Assembly: GCF_004784475.1 (NCBI RefSeq)
Contig: NZ_SRRT01000010.1
Span: forward strand, 1 to 64,000
Direction of reading: 5' to 3'
Length of the DNA: 64,000 nt
DNA from: Streptomyces bauhiniae
GTDB lineage: Bacteria > Actinomycetota > Actinomycetes > Streptomycetales > Streptomycetaceae
Part shown: in pieces, positions 42,646 to 50,576 of the stretch
Layout: every line of letters begins with the position of its first letter
How positions within the stretch are numbered: position 1 is the first letter of the stretch
Program-made: the position numbers and the translations under genes
The notes under the pieces: generated by a model
The model's input: the letters and a program-made list of their open reading frames with translations, nothing else
The model's database searches: none
What the model was told of the DNA's origin: nothing

Positions 42646-43044
42646 GGGACGCGCGGATCTGTCCCTGCACGGCCTGCGGCTGCCTGACGAGCCCGGCTAC
42701 CGCCGGCAGATCAAGGGTGCGTCGCAGATGTCGCCTCGGTGGCGTGGGCGGACGCCGTCTTCGAAGCGGACTTGGCGCGCTGCACCCGTGGGCCCAGGCG
42801 ATCCAGAGCCTGCGGGACGTCGTGACCACGAGCCGTCAACGGGCCATCCTGCGCCGCATGTCGCCCTGCGCGAACGGATGGACGTCACGTCGACCTATCA
42901 GCTGATGGTCTGGTGGGCGACGAGCGAGGACCGCTGCCTGCCGTAACCCTACGCATCGAGGCCGGCCTTGAGACCCCAACCCTGGAGACGCTGTTGTGGA
43001 TCGAGCGGCTCATCGGAGTGCCGGTCGCGGAGCTGCTGATGTGA
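42646..43044 (+). pseudogene. Decayed XRE-type helix-turn-helix gene
   Basis: No intact gene fits here. A 30-residue stretch ending at a stop at 43042-43044 reads VTLRIEAGLETPTLETLLWI followed by ERLIGVPVAELLM, the C-terminal half of an XRE DNA-binding domain. Upstream, fragments in other frames (WAQAIQSLRDVVTTSRQRA; ALRERMDVTSTYQLMVWW) look like the missing earlier part. The frames are broken by stops and shifts, so a degraded regulator is the best reading. The G+C content appears lower than in cebR. Confidence 0.45.
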
Positions 43045-43091
43045 CGGTCGTCCTCGTCGGAATGACGAGGACGACCGTGGATTCATGGGTC

Positions 43092-43412
43092 TCAGGGCCG
43101 GTGGAAGGGGATGGTAGGCCGGTACGGCTCGGGCAGTTCCGGGAGACACCCGAACTTCGGCAGTGGCACCCGCTCTGCGCGTGCTGCCGCGTCCACGCCA
43201 GTCTCGGCAGCGGCGGCCGGGTAGTTCGCCGCTGCCGAGACCGGCACCCACTCCTGCCCGTCCCACTCCTCCACACCGCGCGGCGTATCCGGGGCGACGT
43301 GGGCTCCGCGCCCCCTTTCGCTGAGGGGCACCGGGCGGCGCTCACCGGGGTCGGGACGGCATGCGTCCCGCCGGGCGGCCCAGCCGTCCAAGGACTCCTC
43401 GTGTTCGGCCAT
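43092..43412 (-). CDS. DUF6087-like small protein
   Basis: A 106-aa highly charged protein. The N-terminus MAEHEESLDGWAARRDACRP followed by RRPVPLSERGRGAHVAPDTPRGVEEWDGQEWVPV is typical of a small Streptomyces family annotated, as I recall, DUF6087. Role unknown; its relatives are often near mobile or accessory DNA. It is 68 bases downstream of the methyltransferase gene on the same strand and may be the distal gene of the tgm operon. Confidence 0.6.
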   Translation of the reverse strand: MAEHEESLDGWAARRDACRPDPGERRPVPLSERGRGAHVAPDTPRGVEEWDGQEWVPVSAAANYPAAAAETGVDAAARAERVPLPKFGCLPELPEPYRPTIPFHRP

Positions 43413-43480
43413 GCTGTGTCTCCCGTTCCTCGTCCGCCTGTTCAGTCTGTCCGCACTCCAGTGCTCTGAGAACAGCACCT

Positions 43481-44617
43481 TCAGAATGTCGCCGACCACC
43501 CGTCGCGGCTCAGGGTGGTCTCCCCCTCCGGAGTGATGGCGACCGCCGCTCCGTACACCGGGAGTTCGCCGCGTTCCAGCCACCGTTGGCGGATGTCGTC
43601 CAGCAGGTCGTACAGCCGGCGCGGGCCACCCTGGTGGACGGTTGTGGTGTGCTCGCCGTGAGCGGTCCGGGCCCGCGCCCAGGAACCATCGGGGTGCAGC
43701 ATCCACGTCATGCGGCTGCCGTCGTCGCTCGTACCGGTGCGATGCTCGATGCCGGGCGCGGCCAGGGTGAGCATGGACCACACCTCCCAGGCCCGCATCA
43801 CGTCGAGCACAGGGAAGGGGGACAGGCGGACTTCGCCCTCGTCTTCGCCGGCCGTGGCGAACACGCCGTCCAGCAGGCCGGGGTAGTCACTGCCGGTCCG
43901 GGTGGCCATGAACGCCGCCCGGTCCCACTCGACTCGGCCGGTCGCGCCACCGTCGCGGGTCTTGTCGGCGGCGATGATCAGCCCGGTCCCCGCGATGGTG
44001 GTGACCAGGCGTCCACCGGCCGGGAGGGCCAGGAGCCAGCTCGCGGGGATACGGGGCACGGACACCATGGACACGATCCGGTCGAAGACGCTGGGGAGCG
44101 GGCCGGTCGCATCACCCGTGATCACCTGTGGGTGGTAGCCGAGGAAGTCCAGGCGCTCGGCCGCCACTTCGGTGAGGTAGGCGTCGACGTCCATGGTGGT
44201 CACCAGCTCGTCGCCGAGGAGGTGGCAGCCGAGTGCCGCGCTGTAGCCGGAGCCGGTGGCCAGGTCCATGACCCGGTCACCGGGTGCGACGCGGGCATGC
44301 TCCATCATCGCCACGACCAGGCTCGGCAGCGTGGACGAGGACGTGGGTCTGCCGACGGCGGGCCGGTCCGCTCGGGCGTGGTCAGCGTGCGTTGGCCCTA
44401 CGCGGGTGACGAGCGTGCTGTCAGCGAAGGCGGCCTTCACCCACGCCTCCTCGTCCGCCGGGCCGTCCACGCACATCCAGCGGCCGGCCTCCTGCGTGTA
44501 CCAGCGGGGGACGAGGAGGTGCCGGGGCACTTCGCTGACGGAGTCCCACCAGAACGAGTTCGGGTGGGTTGCTTCGGCGGCGAGACCTGCTGCGTACGGC
44601 TTCCAGTCGACCTGCAT
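43481..44617 (-). CDS. tgmC: ATP-grasp RiPP system methyltransferase (PIMT-like)
   Basis: A 378-aa SAM-dependent methyltransferase related to protein-L-isoaspartate methyltransferase. The PIMT-like entry SSTLPSLVVAMMEHARVAPGDRVMD leads to the SAM-binding glycine motif DLATGSGYSAALG, followed by a C-terminal extension of about 150 residues containing TWMLHPDGSWARA. Enzymes of this family beside ATP-grasp maturases methylate an Asp of the modified peptide, which then cyclises to an aspartimide (as in fuscimiditide). The ATG at 44617 overlaps the maturase stop (TGATG), so translation is coupled. Product chemistry is inferred from the family. Confidence 0.85.
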   Translation of the reverse strand: MQVDWKPYAAGLAAEATHPNSFWWDSVSEVPRHLLVPRWYTQEAGRWMCVDGPADEEAWVKAAFADSTLVTRVGPTHADHARADRPAVGRPTSSSTLPSLVVAMMEHARVAPGDRVMDLATGSGYSAALGCHLLGDELVTTMDVDAYLTEVAAERLDFLGYHPQVITGDATGPLPSVFDRIVSMVSVPRIPASWLLALPAGGRLVTTIAGTGLIIAADKTRDGGATGRVEWDRAAFMATRTGSDYPGLLDGVFATAGEDEGEVRLSPFPVLDVMRAWEVWSMLTLAAPGIEHRTGTSDDGSRMTWMLHPDGSWARARTAHGEHTTTVHQGGPRRLYDLLDDIRQRWLERGELPVYGAAVAITPEGETTLSRDGWSATF

Positions 44618-45582
44618 CAACTCACTCCTTGCAGTTCGTCGGCGAGCGCCTGGGCGATCGGCAGGCCGGTCTCGGCCTGAATCCAGTCCCACTGCCCGCA
44701 GGGGTTGACCTCGAGGAACGTCCACTCGCCGTAAGGGCCGACCACGAAGTCCGCCGCACCGTAGACGAGCTTGAGCCGCGCCATCAGGCGGCGCATCCCA
44801 TCGGCCACGTCGTCGGGCACGGTGGTCACGGAGTAGGTGAGTGAACCGTAGTCGCTGCGCCAGTCCTCGTGGGAGGCGTCGCTGCCCGCGTGGATGGCGG
44901 CCGCGAACATCCGGTCACCGATCAGGGTGAGCCGCACCTCGTGATCCTTCTGCACCCACTCCTGGAAGAGGTGCGCGGTGCTGCTGACGCCCTCGAGATC
45001 AACGAGGTCCTCGGGGTGCAGGCGGTGGGTGTAGACGGACTTGAGCTTGCCGTCCTCGATGAGCACGGGCGAGGCGACCGGCTTGCACACGATGCCCTCT
45101 GTCACCTCGCTGGCGAGGGCCCGCACCCGGTCCGGCTCGTTGGTGATGAGCGTCGTTGGGATGCGTAACCCGCTCCGGCTGGCAGCGGCAAGCTGGACGG
45201 GCTTGTACTCGGCGCGGGCCATGGCCGTGGGGTGATTCACCCAGTGGCATCTCAGGGCCGACAGGACGCCGCCGAGGCCGGCGCGCGCTTGTGCTGCGGC
45301 GAACCTCTCCTCCGGACCGGACATGCCTTCGGGGAACTGAAATGCCCTGGGGGCGCGGTAGTACACCGCGCTAACCCAGGGCAGGTTCACCGTCCGGTGC
45401 CCGGAGGCGAGTTCGCCCGTCCAGCCAGAATGGCGGTCGATCCGCGCGGAGAGCGAGAGCTGCTGCGGGAAGTCGGCGGTGTCTATGCGGAACACCTCGA
45501 CTCCTCGCCCGGTCAGCTCAGTGACGACTCGGTCCGTGGGCCAGTCGTCGTTGGCCGCGATGATCAGGACGGGCCCTCCCAT
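44617..45582 (-). CDS. tgmB: ATP-grasp ribosomal peptide maturase
   Basis: A 321-aa ATP-grasp ligase. It begins VLIIAANDDWPTDRVVTEL and shows GIVCKPVASP, LFQEWVQKDHEVRLTLIGD and the metal-binding end FLEVNPCGQWDW. It is the family that forms ester or amide links between Thr/Ser/Lys and Asp/Glu side chains of a small precursor (graspetides). A TTA leucine codon occurs at residue 139 (bases 45166-45168), so bldA tRNA may limit translation. It overlaps the precursor stop by one base (TAATG) and the methyltransferase start by one (TGATG). The intergenic order precursor-maturase-methyltransferase matches annotated tgmABC. Confidence 0.9.
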   Translation of the reverse strand: MGGPVLIIAANDDWPTDRVVTELTGRGVEVFRIDTADFPQQLSLSARIDRHSGWTGELASGHRTVNLPWVSAVYYRAPRAFQFPEGMSGPEERFAAAQARAGLGGVLSALRCHWVNHPTAMARAEYKPVQLAAASRSGLRIPTTLITNEPDRVRALASEVTEGIVCKPVASPVLIEDGKLKSVYTHRLHPEDLVDLEGVSSTAHLFQEWVQKDHEVRLTLIGDRMFAAAIHAGSDASHEDWRSDYGSLTYSVTTVPDDVADGMRRLMARLKLVYGAADFVVGPYGEWTFLEVNPCGQWDWIQAETGLPIAQALADELQGVS

Positions 45583-45878
45583 TAGTCCTTCGGCCCCTCG
45601 TCCAGCTGCGGCGGGTTCGTGGTGCTCCCGTCGGGCACGGTCGGCGTGTGCGTGTTCGCCATGCAGGTGAGCACACCGCCGTCGTAGGAGACGTTCACCT
45701 GCCGGTCCCGGTCGTACTCGTGCTCGGGAACGCGGACGGCACTGGTGGAGTCGGGGATACGGGCGAACCGCAGGACCCACGGGCGGGTCTGCGGGGCGGA
45801 CGGCGGCTCCGCGCTGTATGGGGTGCGGCCTCCGGGTGCGACGAGCGGGAAGCCCTCGCGTTCGAGTGCGGTGGTCAC
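45582..45878 (-). CDS. tgmA: Putative ATP-grasp-modified RiPP precursor
   Basis: A 98-aa precursor peptide. The leader contains the family-like segment RPWVLRFARIPD...YDRDRQVNVSYDG (about residues 32-67). The predicted core is the last 25 residues, rich in Thr/Ser donors (Thr76, 78, 80, Ser85, Thr86, 87) and acidic acceptors (Asp83, Asp93, Glu94, Asp98). An Asp83-Gly84 pair is a favoured site for aspartimide formation after methylation. GTG start with GGGAGAAG upstream. It lies first in a one-base-overlap chain with its maturase. Exact ring pattern cannot be read from sequence. Confidence 0.85.
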   Translation of the reverse strand: MTTALEREGFPLVAPGGRTPYSAEPPSAPQTRPWVLRFARIPDSTSAVRVPEHEYDRDRQVNVSYDGGVLTCMANTHTPTVPDGSTTNPPQLDEGPKD

Positions 45879-46066
45879 GTGCTTCTCCCATCATGGTTGG
45901 TGGTGCACGGGTGGAACGACCCAGCGCGGGCGGTGGCCTGCCGCGGGGAACGCTTCGGGCGGTGGACCCGCGCCGGGGGCTTGAGCTGCTCGAGGACCGG
46001 AGCCGAAGTGGCATGCCTCACCGCCGAGCACAGTTCAGGTACGCAGCGAAGGGCTGCGCATCGGCG

Positions 46067-46636
46067 TCAGCGTCTGGTTCGGGCGTCCCGTTCCAGGATG
46101 TGGCTGCCCCGCATACCGACATCGAACAGCCGCTCAAGGGAGCACAGGTCGTAGGCGTAGCGAGGCGGGGCGATCCAGTGGGGGCCGGGCAACTCGGTGC
46201 GGTCGATGGTGGGAACGCTGAGGTAAGCGCCCTTGCCGAGATAGGGGGTGTCGGGCAGCGCGGGCCAGTAGACGCTGGCGCGCCACGGTACGAGCGCCCA
46301 GTAGGTGAGGCCGAGGGAGCGCAGCCCTGCCATGACCGGTCCCCGGAAGATGTCGCGGGCGACGTCGGCGACAGCATCGCGCTCTTCGCTGCCGATGGCG
46401 GCGTGCATGATGGCGGCCGGGATGCGGACCGCAGCGAATCGGACGCCGAGCGGCACCAAGGCGACCTCGGCCTCCGTCCACTGCATGCGAACTCGGTCCG
46501 GGGCGGGGTGCGCACCAGCGAGCCACGAGCTGACCGCGTCGACTGGCTGGGGGACCGCGGCTCGGACAGCCGACGTCATCACCTGCGGCATCAGAATCTG
46601 GCTCATCGGCGTTCGGGCGGCGCTATGTTGCTGCAT
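46067..46636 (-). CDS. PrimPol-N-like protein divergent from an XRE regulator
   Basis: A 189-aa soluble protein. It has LGVRFAAVRIPAAIMHAAIG, a central GPVMAGLRSLGLTYWALVPW, a WPALPDTPYLGKGAYLSVP segment and ends with CSLERLFDVGMRGSHILERD. The pattern (GPV, hydrophobic strand with VP, Trp, glycine-rich turn) resembles the proteins at 22092 and 30743. Start at 46636 has GAGGGAG upstream. It sits between the tgm genes and the XRE/TPR gene; two of the three PrimPol-like genes here are divergent from such a regulator, suggesting a functional pair. No catalytic signature is clear. Confidence 0.6.
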   Translation of the reverse strand: MQQHSAARTPMSQILMPQVMTSAVRAAVPQPVDAVSSWLAGAHPAPDRVRMQWTEAEVALVPLGVRFAAVRIPAAIMHAAIGSEERDAVADVARDIFRGPVMAGLRSLGLTYWALVPWRASVYWPALPDTPYLGKGAYLSVPTIDRTELPGPHWIAPPRYAYDLCSLERLFDVGMRGSHILERDARTRR

Positions 46637-46778
46637 GGTGGCGCTCCCTCGGGCATCGGGCACGTGGTCTGTTCACAGCTTTCGCCCTGGCGCGGCTACT
46701 GCCATCCCGCAACCGGGTATCCCCACCATGGGTAGGCCCGGAGGCGAGCCTGTCCGCCAGATTGGGGGCCACATACCG

Positions 46779-48053
46779 GTGAAACCGCCCACTGCCTTGC
46801 CGTCCGCCGTGCTCGAACTTCCAGAGGTCGTGCTGGCGCTGAGCGAGCACGACTTCGGGACGGTCTTCCGGATTGCTCGGCAGGAGGCCCACATCAGCTA
46901 CTCGAAGATCGCTGCGGAGTGCGGAATCAAGCCCGAGAGGGTCGGTACCCTCGCCCGGGGGCAAGGCCGCGTCGAGAGCTACGAGAAGATCGGGGCCATC
47001 GCGGACGCCCTCCGCGTTCCCGGCCACCTCATCGGGCTGGCTCCTCGCCCCTGGGAGAACACCGCTGACGCAGAACCCGGCCGCCGCGCGGTGCTCCAGA
47101 CCGCAGGCGTCATCGGCCTCGCCGCCACCCTTTCCAACCTCACCCCGGCCCCCGTCAACGGGCGGGTCGGCACCAGCACCGTGGCGCGACTCCGCGAACG
47201 CACCGCGCGGCTACGGCACCTGGACGACCTGCTCGGAGGCGGCGACACCTACCGCGTCTACGTGGGTGAGTACCAGGACACCAAGCGCATCCTGCGCAGC
47301 GAGAGCTACAGCAACGACGTACGCCGGGACTTGCTTGAGCTTTTGGCCGAACAGGCACAGCAGGCAGGATGGGCGGCGTTCGACAGCGGCCGGGAGCATG
47401 AGGCCAGCACCCTCTACCGGGAGAGCCGGTCCGCAGCGGAGGAGGCGAACGCCGAACACGTCGCACGAAACGCGCTCGCGTTCCTCGCCTACCAGGCGGT
47501 CAGCGGCGACCCCCGCGCGGCGGCCGCCATAGCGGCACACTCCTGCGACGCGATCACCGAGCGGACACCAGCTACAGTCCGTGCCCTGCTCTGGGAACGC
47601 GCCGCCTACGCACACGCCGTCGCCGGTGACCTCGACGCGACCGAGCGGGCCCTCAGCGCCGCCCACACGGCCCTTTCCGCAGAGGACGCGACCCACCCCC
47701 AGCCGCACTGGTCGGCGTGGGTTGATCAGGCCGAACTCGACATCATGGCCGGACGGTGCTGGACCGAGCTCCGGCGTCCGCTGCGCGCAGTCCCCCTGCT
47801 CGTCCGAGGGCTGAAGGGATTCGAGGACGCGCATGCGCGTGACAAGGCGCTGTACTCAACCTGGTTGGCCGAGGCGTACGCGACGGCTGGAGAGGTGGAG
47901 GAGGCCGCCGCAGTGACGGTACGCGCGGCGGATCTGGCGGACGGGGTGGCATCCGTCCGCCCGCGGCGACGCATCCGGCAGGTCGTGTCCACCCTCGCCC
48001 TCGGACACCCGGCGGTCCCCGCAGTCGCCGAGCTGGTGGAGCGCACCGCCTAG
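46779..48053 (+). CDS. XRE-family regulator with TPR-like sensor domain
   Basis: A 424-aa regulator with an N-terminal HTH (FGTVFRIARQEAHISYSKIAAECGIKPERVGTLARGQGRVESYEKIGAIADAL) and a long helical C-terminal region of TPR-like repeats, interrupted near residue 95 by a short hydrophobic segment (AVLQTAGVIGLAATL). GTG at 46779 is preferred, with GGGGG about ten bases upstream; an in-frame ATG at 46728 is possible. Its neighbours suggest control of the tgm RiPP genes, but this is inference. Its last 4 bases overlap the cutA stop, tail to tail. Confidence 0.85.
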   Translation: MKPPTALPSAVLELPEVVLALSEHDFGTVFRIARQEAHISYSKIAAECGIKPERVGTLARGQGRVESYEKIGAIADALRVPGHLIGLAPRPWENTADAEPGRRAVLQTAGVIGLAATLSNLTPAPVNGRVGTSTVARLRERTARLRHLDDLLGGGDTYRVYVGEYQDTKRILRSESYSNDVRRDLLELLAEQAQQAGWAAFDSGREHEASTLYRESRSAAEEANAEHVARNALAFLAYQAVSGDPRAAAAIAAHSCDAITERTPATVRALLWERAAYAHAVAGDLDATERALSAAHTALSAEDATHPQPHWSAWVDQAELDIMAGRCWTELRRPLRAVPLLVRGLKGFEDAHARDKALYSTWLAEAYATAGEVEEAAAVTVRAADLADGVASVRPRRRIRQVVSTLALGHPAVPAVAELVERTA

Positions 48054-48370
48054 TCGCTGGTGAACTTCCCGATCCACTCCAGGCAGGCAGCGGCGCCGGT
48101 CACGATCGGCACGGCGCACAACTCCGGGTTCTGCCAAGGGTGACGCTCAAGCAGATGGGCCTCGAGCTCTGGATACCTCGCGGTCGTCGTCTTGAGGAGC
48201 AGTTGGTACTCCTCACCGATGCCGAACTCCCCAGCGTGCCAGAACGCACTGGTAACAGGACCGACGATCTGAGCGCCCGCAGCCAGCCTTGCGCGAACCG
48301 CCGACTCGGCCAGGGCGATGGCCTGGGCGTGGGTTTCGGTCGCTGTCGAGACCTGCAAGTAGTCAGCCAT
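48050..48370 (-). CDS. cutA: Divalent-cation tolerance protein CutA
   Basis: A 106-aa CutA1-family protein. The ferredoxin-like fold is recognisable from YLQVSTATETHAQAIALAESAVRARLAAGAQIVGPVTSAFWH, EEYQLLLKTTTARYPELEAHLLERHPWQNPELCAVPI and a final LEWIGKFTSD. CutA forms trimers; its role in metal tolerance is debated. It begins 49 bases downstream of the tRNA-His terminator and ends at the boundary of the accessory island. The start ATG at 48370 is preferred over upstream codons. Confidence 0.92.
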   Translation of the reverse strand: MADYLQVSTATETHAQAIALAESAVRARLAAGAQIVGPVTSAFWHAGEFGIGEEYQLLLKTTTARYPELEAHLLERHPWQNPELCAVPIVTGAAACLEWIGKFTSD

Positions 48371-48418
48371 CCGGCGAGCGTAGCCGCCCGGACCGGAGCC
48401 CGAATGTTCCCAGAACAC

Positions 48419-48464
48419 AAAAAAGATCTAGGGCTGACCTGTTTCCACAGGTCAGCCCTAGATC
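48419..48464 (-). terminator. Strong intrinsic terminator of tRNA-His
   Basis: A perfect 17-base-pair stem (48425-48441 with 48448-48464) with a six-base loop is followed on the minus strand by six T residues (48419-48424). It lies 7 bases from the 3' end of tRNA-His and is the most canonical rho-independent terminator of the window. Confidence 0.95.
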
Positions 48465-48470
48465 ATTCAG

Positions 48471-48543
48471 GGTGAGTGACGGGACTTGAACCCGCGACTT
48501 CCTGGACCACAACCAGGTGCTCTACCAGCTGAGCTACACCCAC
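48471..48543 (-). tRNA. tRNA-His(GTG)
   Basis: Cloverleaf with acceptor GTGGGTG/CACTCAC, D-arm GCTC/GAGC, anticodon stem CCTGG/CCAGG, loop TTGTGGT (anticodon GTG) and T-arm CGGGT/ACCCG-like with TTCAAGT. The discriminator is C. A G at position 48544 would provide the extra G-1 that pairs with it, as in bacterial tRNA-His. No CCA is encoded. A strong terminator follows. Confidence 0.97.
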
Positions 48544-48649
48544 CACGACCGGCGGTGGAACTTGTCGTTTCCCCGACCGGCCGAGAAGAAGTCTACAGGG
48601 TCTTCAGGGGTGCTCGCGCACACGTTTCCGGGCGCGCGTTCCCAGGGGG

Positions 48650-49252
48650 CTACGCGGGCGGCAGGACGTACTTCGCGGCGATGGACTTCGCGGTGTCGGA
48701 GTCCGGGCCGGGCTGGGGGACGAAGACGGCCTCGCGGTAGTAGCGCAGCTCGGCGATGGACTCGCGGATGTCGGCCAGCGCCCGGTGGTTGCCGTTCTTG
48801 TCCGGGCTGTTGAAGTACGCGCGCGGGTACCAGCGCCGGGCCAGCTCCTTGATCGAGGAGACGTCGACGATCCGGTAGTGGAGGTGGGCCTCCAGCGTCG
48901 GCATGTCACGCAGCAGGAAGCCTCGGTCGGTGCCGACGGAGTTGCCGCACAGCGGGGCCTTCCCCGGCTCCTTGACGTGCTCACGGATGTACGCGAGCAC
49001 CTGCTCCTCGGCGTCGGCCAGCGTCGTACCCCCGGCCAGCTCGTCCAGCAGTCCGGACGCGGTGTGCATCTGGCGCACCACCTCCGGCATGGTCTCCAGC
49101 GCGGAGTCCGGCGGGCGGATGACGATGTCCACCCCTTCACCGAGCACGTTCAGCTCGGAGTCGGTGACGAGGGCGGCCACCTCGATGAGCGCGTCGTCGG
49201 ACAGCGAGAGGCCGGTCATCTCGCAGTCGATCCACACCATGCGATCGTTCAT
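48650..49252 (-). CDS. orn: Oligoribonuclease
   Basis: A 200-aa DEDDh exonuclease that degrades 2-5-nucleotide RNAs, and the pGpG made from c-di-GMP. The catalytic motifs are WIDCEMTGL, GNSVGTDRGFL and HRALADI. The length matches Orn. In S. coelicolor the homolog is ornA, adjacent to adpA and needed for normal growth and development. The start ATG at 49252 is 5 bases after AAGGTGAG on the minus strand. It is downstream of adpA after a hairpin. Confidence 0.95.
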   Translation of the reverse strand: MNDRMVWIDCEMTGLSLSDDALIEVAALVTDSELNVLGEGVDIVIRPPDSALETMPEVVRQMHTASGLLDELAGGTTLADAEEQVLAYIREHVKEPGKAPLCGNSVGTDRGFLLRDMPTLEAHLHYRIVDVSSIKELARRWYPRAYFNSPDKNGNHRALADIRESIAELRYYREAVFVPQPGPDSDTAKSIAAKYVLPPA

Positions 49253-49305
49253 GTGTCTCACCTTAAAGGGACCCACAGCCACCTGGACCCACGCGTACAC
49301 AGCGA

Positions 49306-49344
49306 GAAGGGGGTGGGGAAGGCCCAGCCCTCCCCGCCCCCTTC
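49306..49344 (-). terminator. Hairpin terminator downstream of adpA
   Basis: An interrupted stem GAAGGGGG/CCCCCTTC plus GGGGA/TCCCC with a loop of about ten bases lies 15 bases beyond the adpA stop. Some readthrough into ornA is expected, as reported for adpA-ornA in Streptomyces. Confidence 0.65.
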
Positions 49345-49358
49345 CACCGAGACGATCC

Positions 49359-50576
49359 TCAGCCGCCCCCGCGCGGCCCCGGCAGCAGACTCACCGCGCC
49401 CGCCGCGTGCCGGCGGCTCTGCAGCGGCACCCCGCCGTCCCGGTCCGGGTGCAGCACCGACGGCACCGCCACCGGACCGTGGCCCGGCAGCCCCGACGGC
49501 CCCTGCGGCATCCCGTGCTGCGCGAGCTGCTGCTCCTGCTCGGCCGGCCGCTCACCCTGCGGCCTGCGGGCCCGGTACGCGGCCCGGTACGTCGCGGGCG
49601 ACGAGCCGAGCTGACGGCGGAAGTGCCCGCGCAGCGCGACCGGCGAGCGGAACCCGCAGCGCCCCGCGACCTCGTCCACCGAGTAGTCGGACGTCTCCAG
49701 CAGCCGCTGCGCCTGCAGCACCCGCTGGGTGATCAGCCACTGCAGCGGCGCGCTGCCGGTGAGCGAGCGGAACCTGCGGTCGAACGTACGGCGGCTCATG
49801 TAGGCGCGTGCCGCCAGCGTCTCCACGTCGAACTGCTCGTGGAGGTGTTCCAGCGCCCAGGCGACGACCTCGGCCAGCGGGTCGGCGCCGATCTCCTCGG
49901 GTAAAGACCTGTCGAGGTAGCGCTCCTGACCGCCGCTGCGGCGGGGCGGTACCACCAGGCGGCGGGCCAGCGCACCGGCGGCCTCGTTGCCGTGGTCCGT
50001 CCGCACGATGTGCAGACACAGGTCGATCCCGGCCGCCGTACCGGCCGAGGTGAGCACGTCGCCGTCGTCGACGAACAGCTCACGCGGATCGACGTGCACC
50101 GACGGATAGCGCTTGGCCAGCGTCGGCGCGTACATCCAGTGGGTGGTGGCCGGGCGGCCGTCCAGCAGGCCGGCCGCGGCCAGGACGAACGCCCCGGTGC
50201 ACAGGCCGACGATGCGGGCCCCCTCCTCGTGCGCCCGGCGCAGCGCGTCGAGCGCCTCTTCCGGTGGCGGCGAGGTGATCGAGCGCCAGGCCGGTACGAC
50301 GACCGTCCCCGCGCGGGAGATCGCCTCCAGGCCATGTGGCGCGGTGAGTTCCAGGCCCCCCGTGGTCCGCAGCGGGCCGTCCTCGCCGGCACACACCAGC
50401 AGTCGGTAGCGCGGCACTCCGGCGTCCTGGCGGTCGATCCCGAACACCGAAAGCGGTATGGAACTCTCGAAGATGGGGCCGCCGCTGAACAGCAGCACCG
50501 CGACGATCTCCTTGCGGCGTCGCCCGGCGAGTTTCCGGACGGTCGTGTCCGGCGCGGCGGTGGAGTCGTGGCTCAT
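49359..50576 (-). CDS. adpA: Developmental AraC/XylS-type regulator AdpA (BldH)
   Basis: A 405-aa regulator. The N-terminal half is a DJ-1/PfpI-like dimerisation domain (VAVLLFSGGPIFESSIPLSVFG; GLCTGAFVLAAAGLLDG). The C-terminal half has two AraC HTH segments (DVETLAARAYMSRRTFDRRF; YSVDEVAGRCGFRSPVALRGHF). The tail is Gln/Pro-rich. A TTA leucine codon (bases 49902-49904) lies between the domains, as in other adpA genes, tying translation to bldA. It controls aerial growth and secondary metabolism. Start at 50576. The upstream 387-base region holds promoter elements, including AdpA-like sites. Confidence 0.96.
   Translation of the reverse strand: MSHDSTAAPDTTVRKLAGRRRKEIVAVLLFSGGPIFESSIPLSVFGIDRQDAGVPRYRLLVCAGEDGPLRTTGGLELTAPHGLEAISRAGTVVVPAWRSITSPPPEEALDALRRAHEEGARIVGLCTGAFVLAAAGLLDGRPATTHWMYAPTLAKRYPSVHVDPRELFVDDGDVLTSAGTAAGIDLCLHIVRTDHGNEAAGALARRLVVPPRRSGGQERYLDRSLPEEIGADPLAEVVAWALEHLHEQFDVETLAARAYMSRRTFDRRFRSLTGSAPLQWLITQRVLQAQRLLETSDYSVDEVAGRCGFRSPVALRGHFRRQLGSSPATYRAAYRARRPQGERPAEQEQQLAQHGMPQGPSGLPGHGPVAVPSVLHPDRDGGVPLQSRRHAAGAVSLLPGPRGGG

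Noticed and set aside
45371..45380. Second TTA in tgmB
   Set aside because: The TTA there is out of frame (it reads GTT AGC), so only the one at 45166-45168 counts.
48471..48543. tRNA-His as an attachment site for the accessory island
   Set aside because: I could not find a second copy of the tRNA 3' end at the far edge near 42646, and no integrase gene is present. The terminator after the tRNA is intact.
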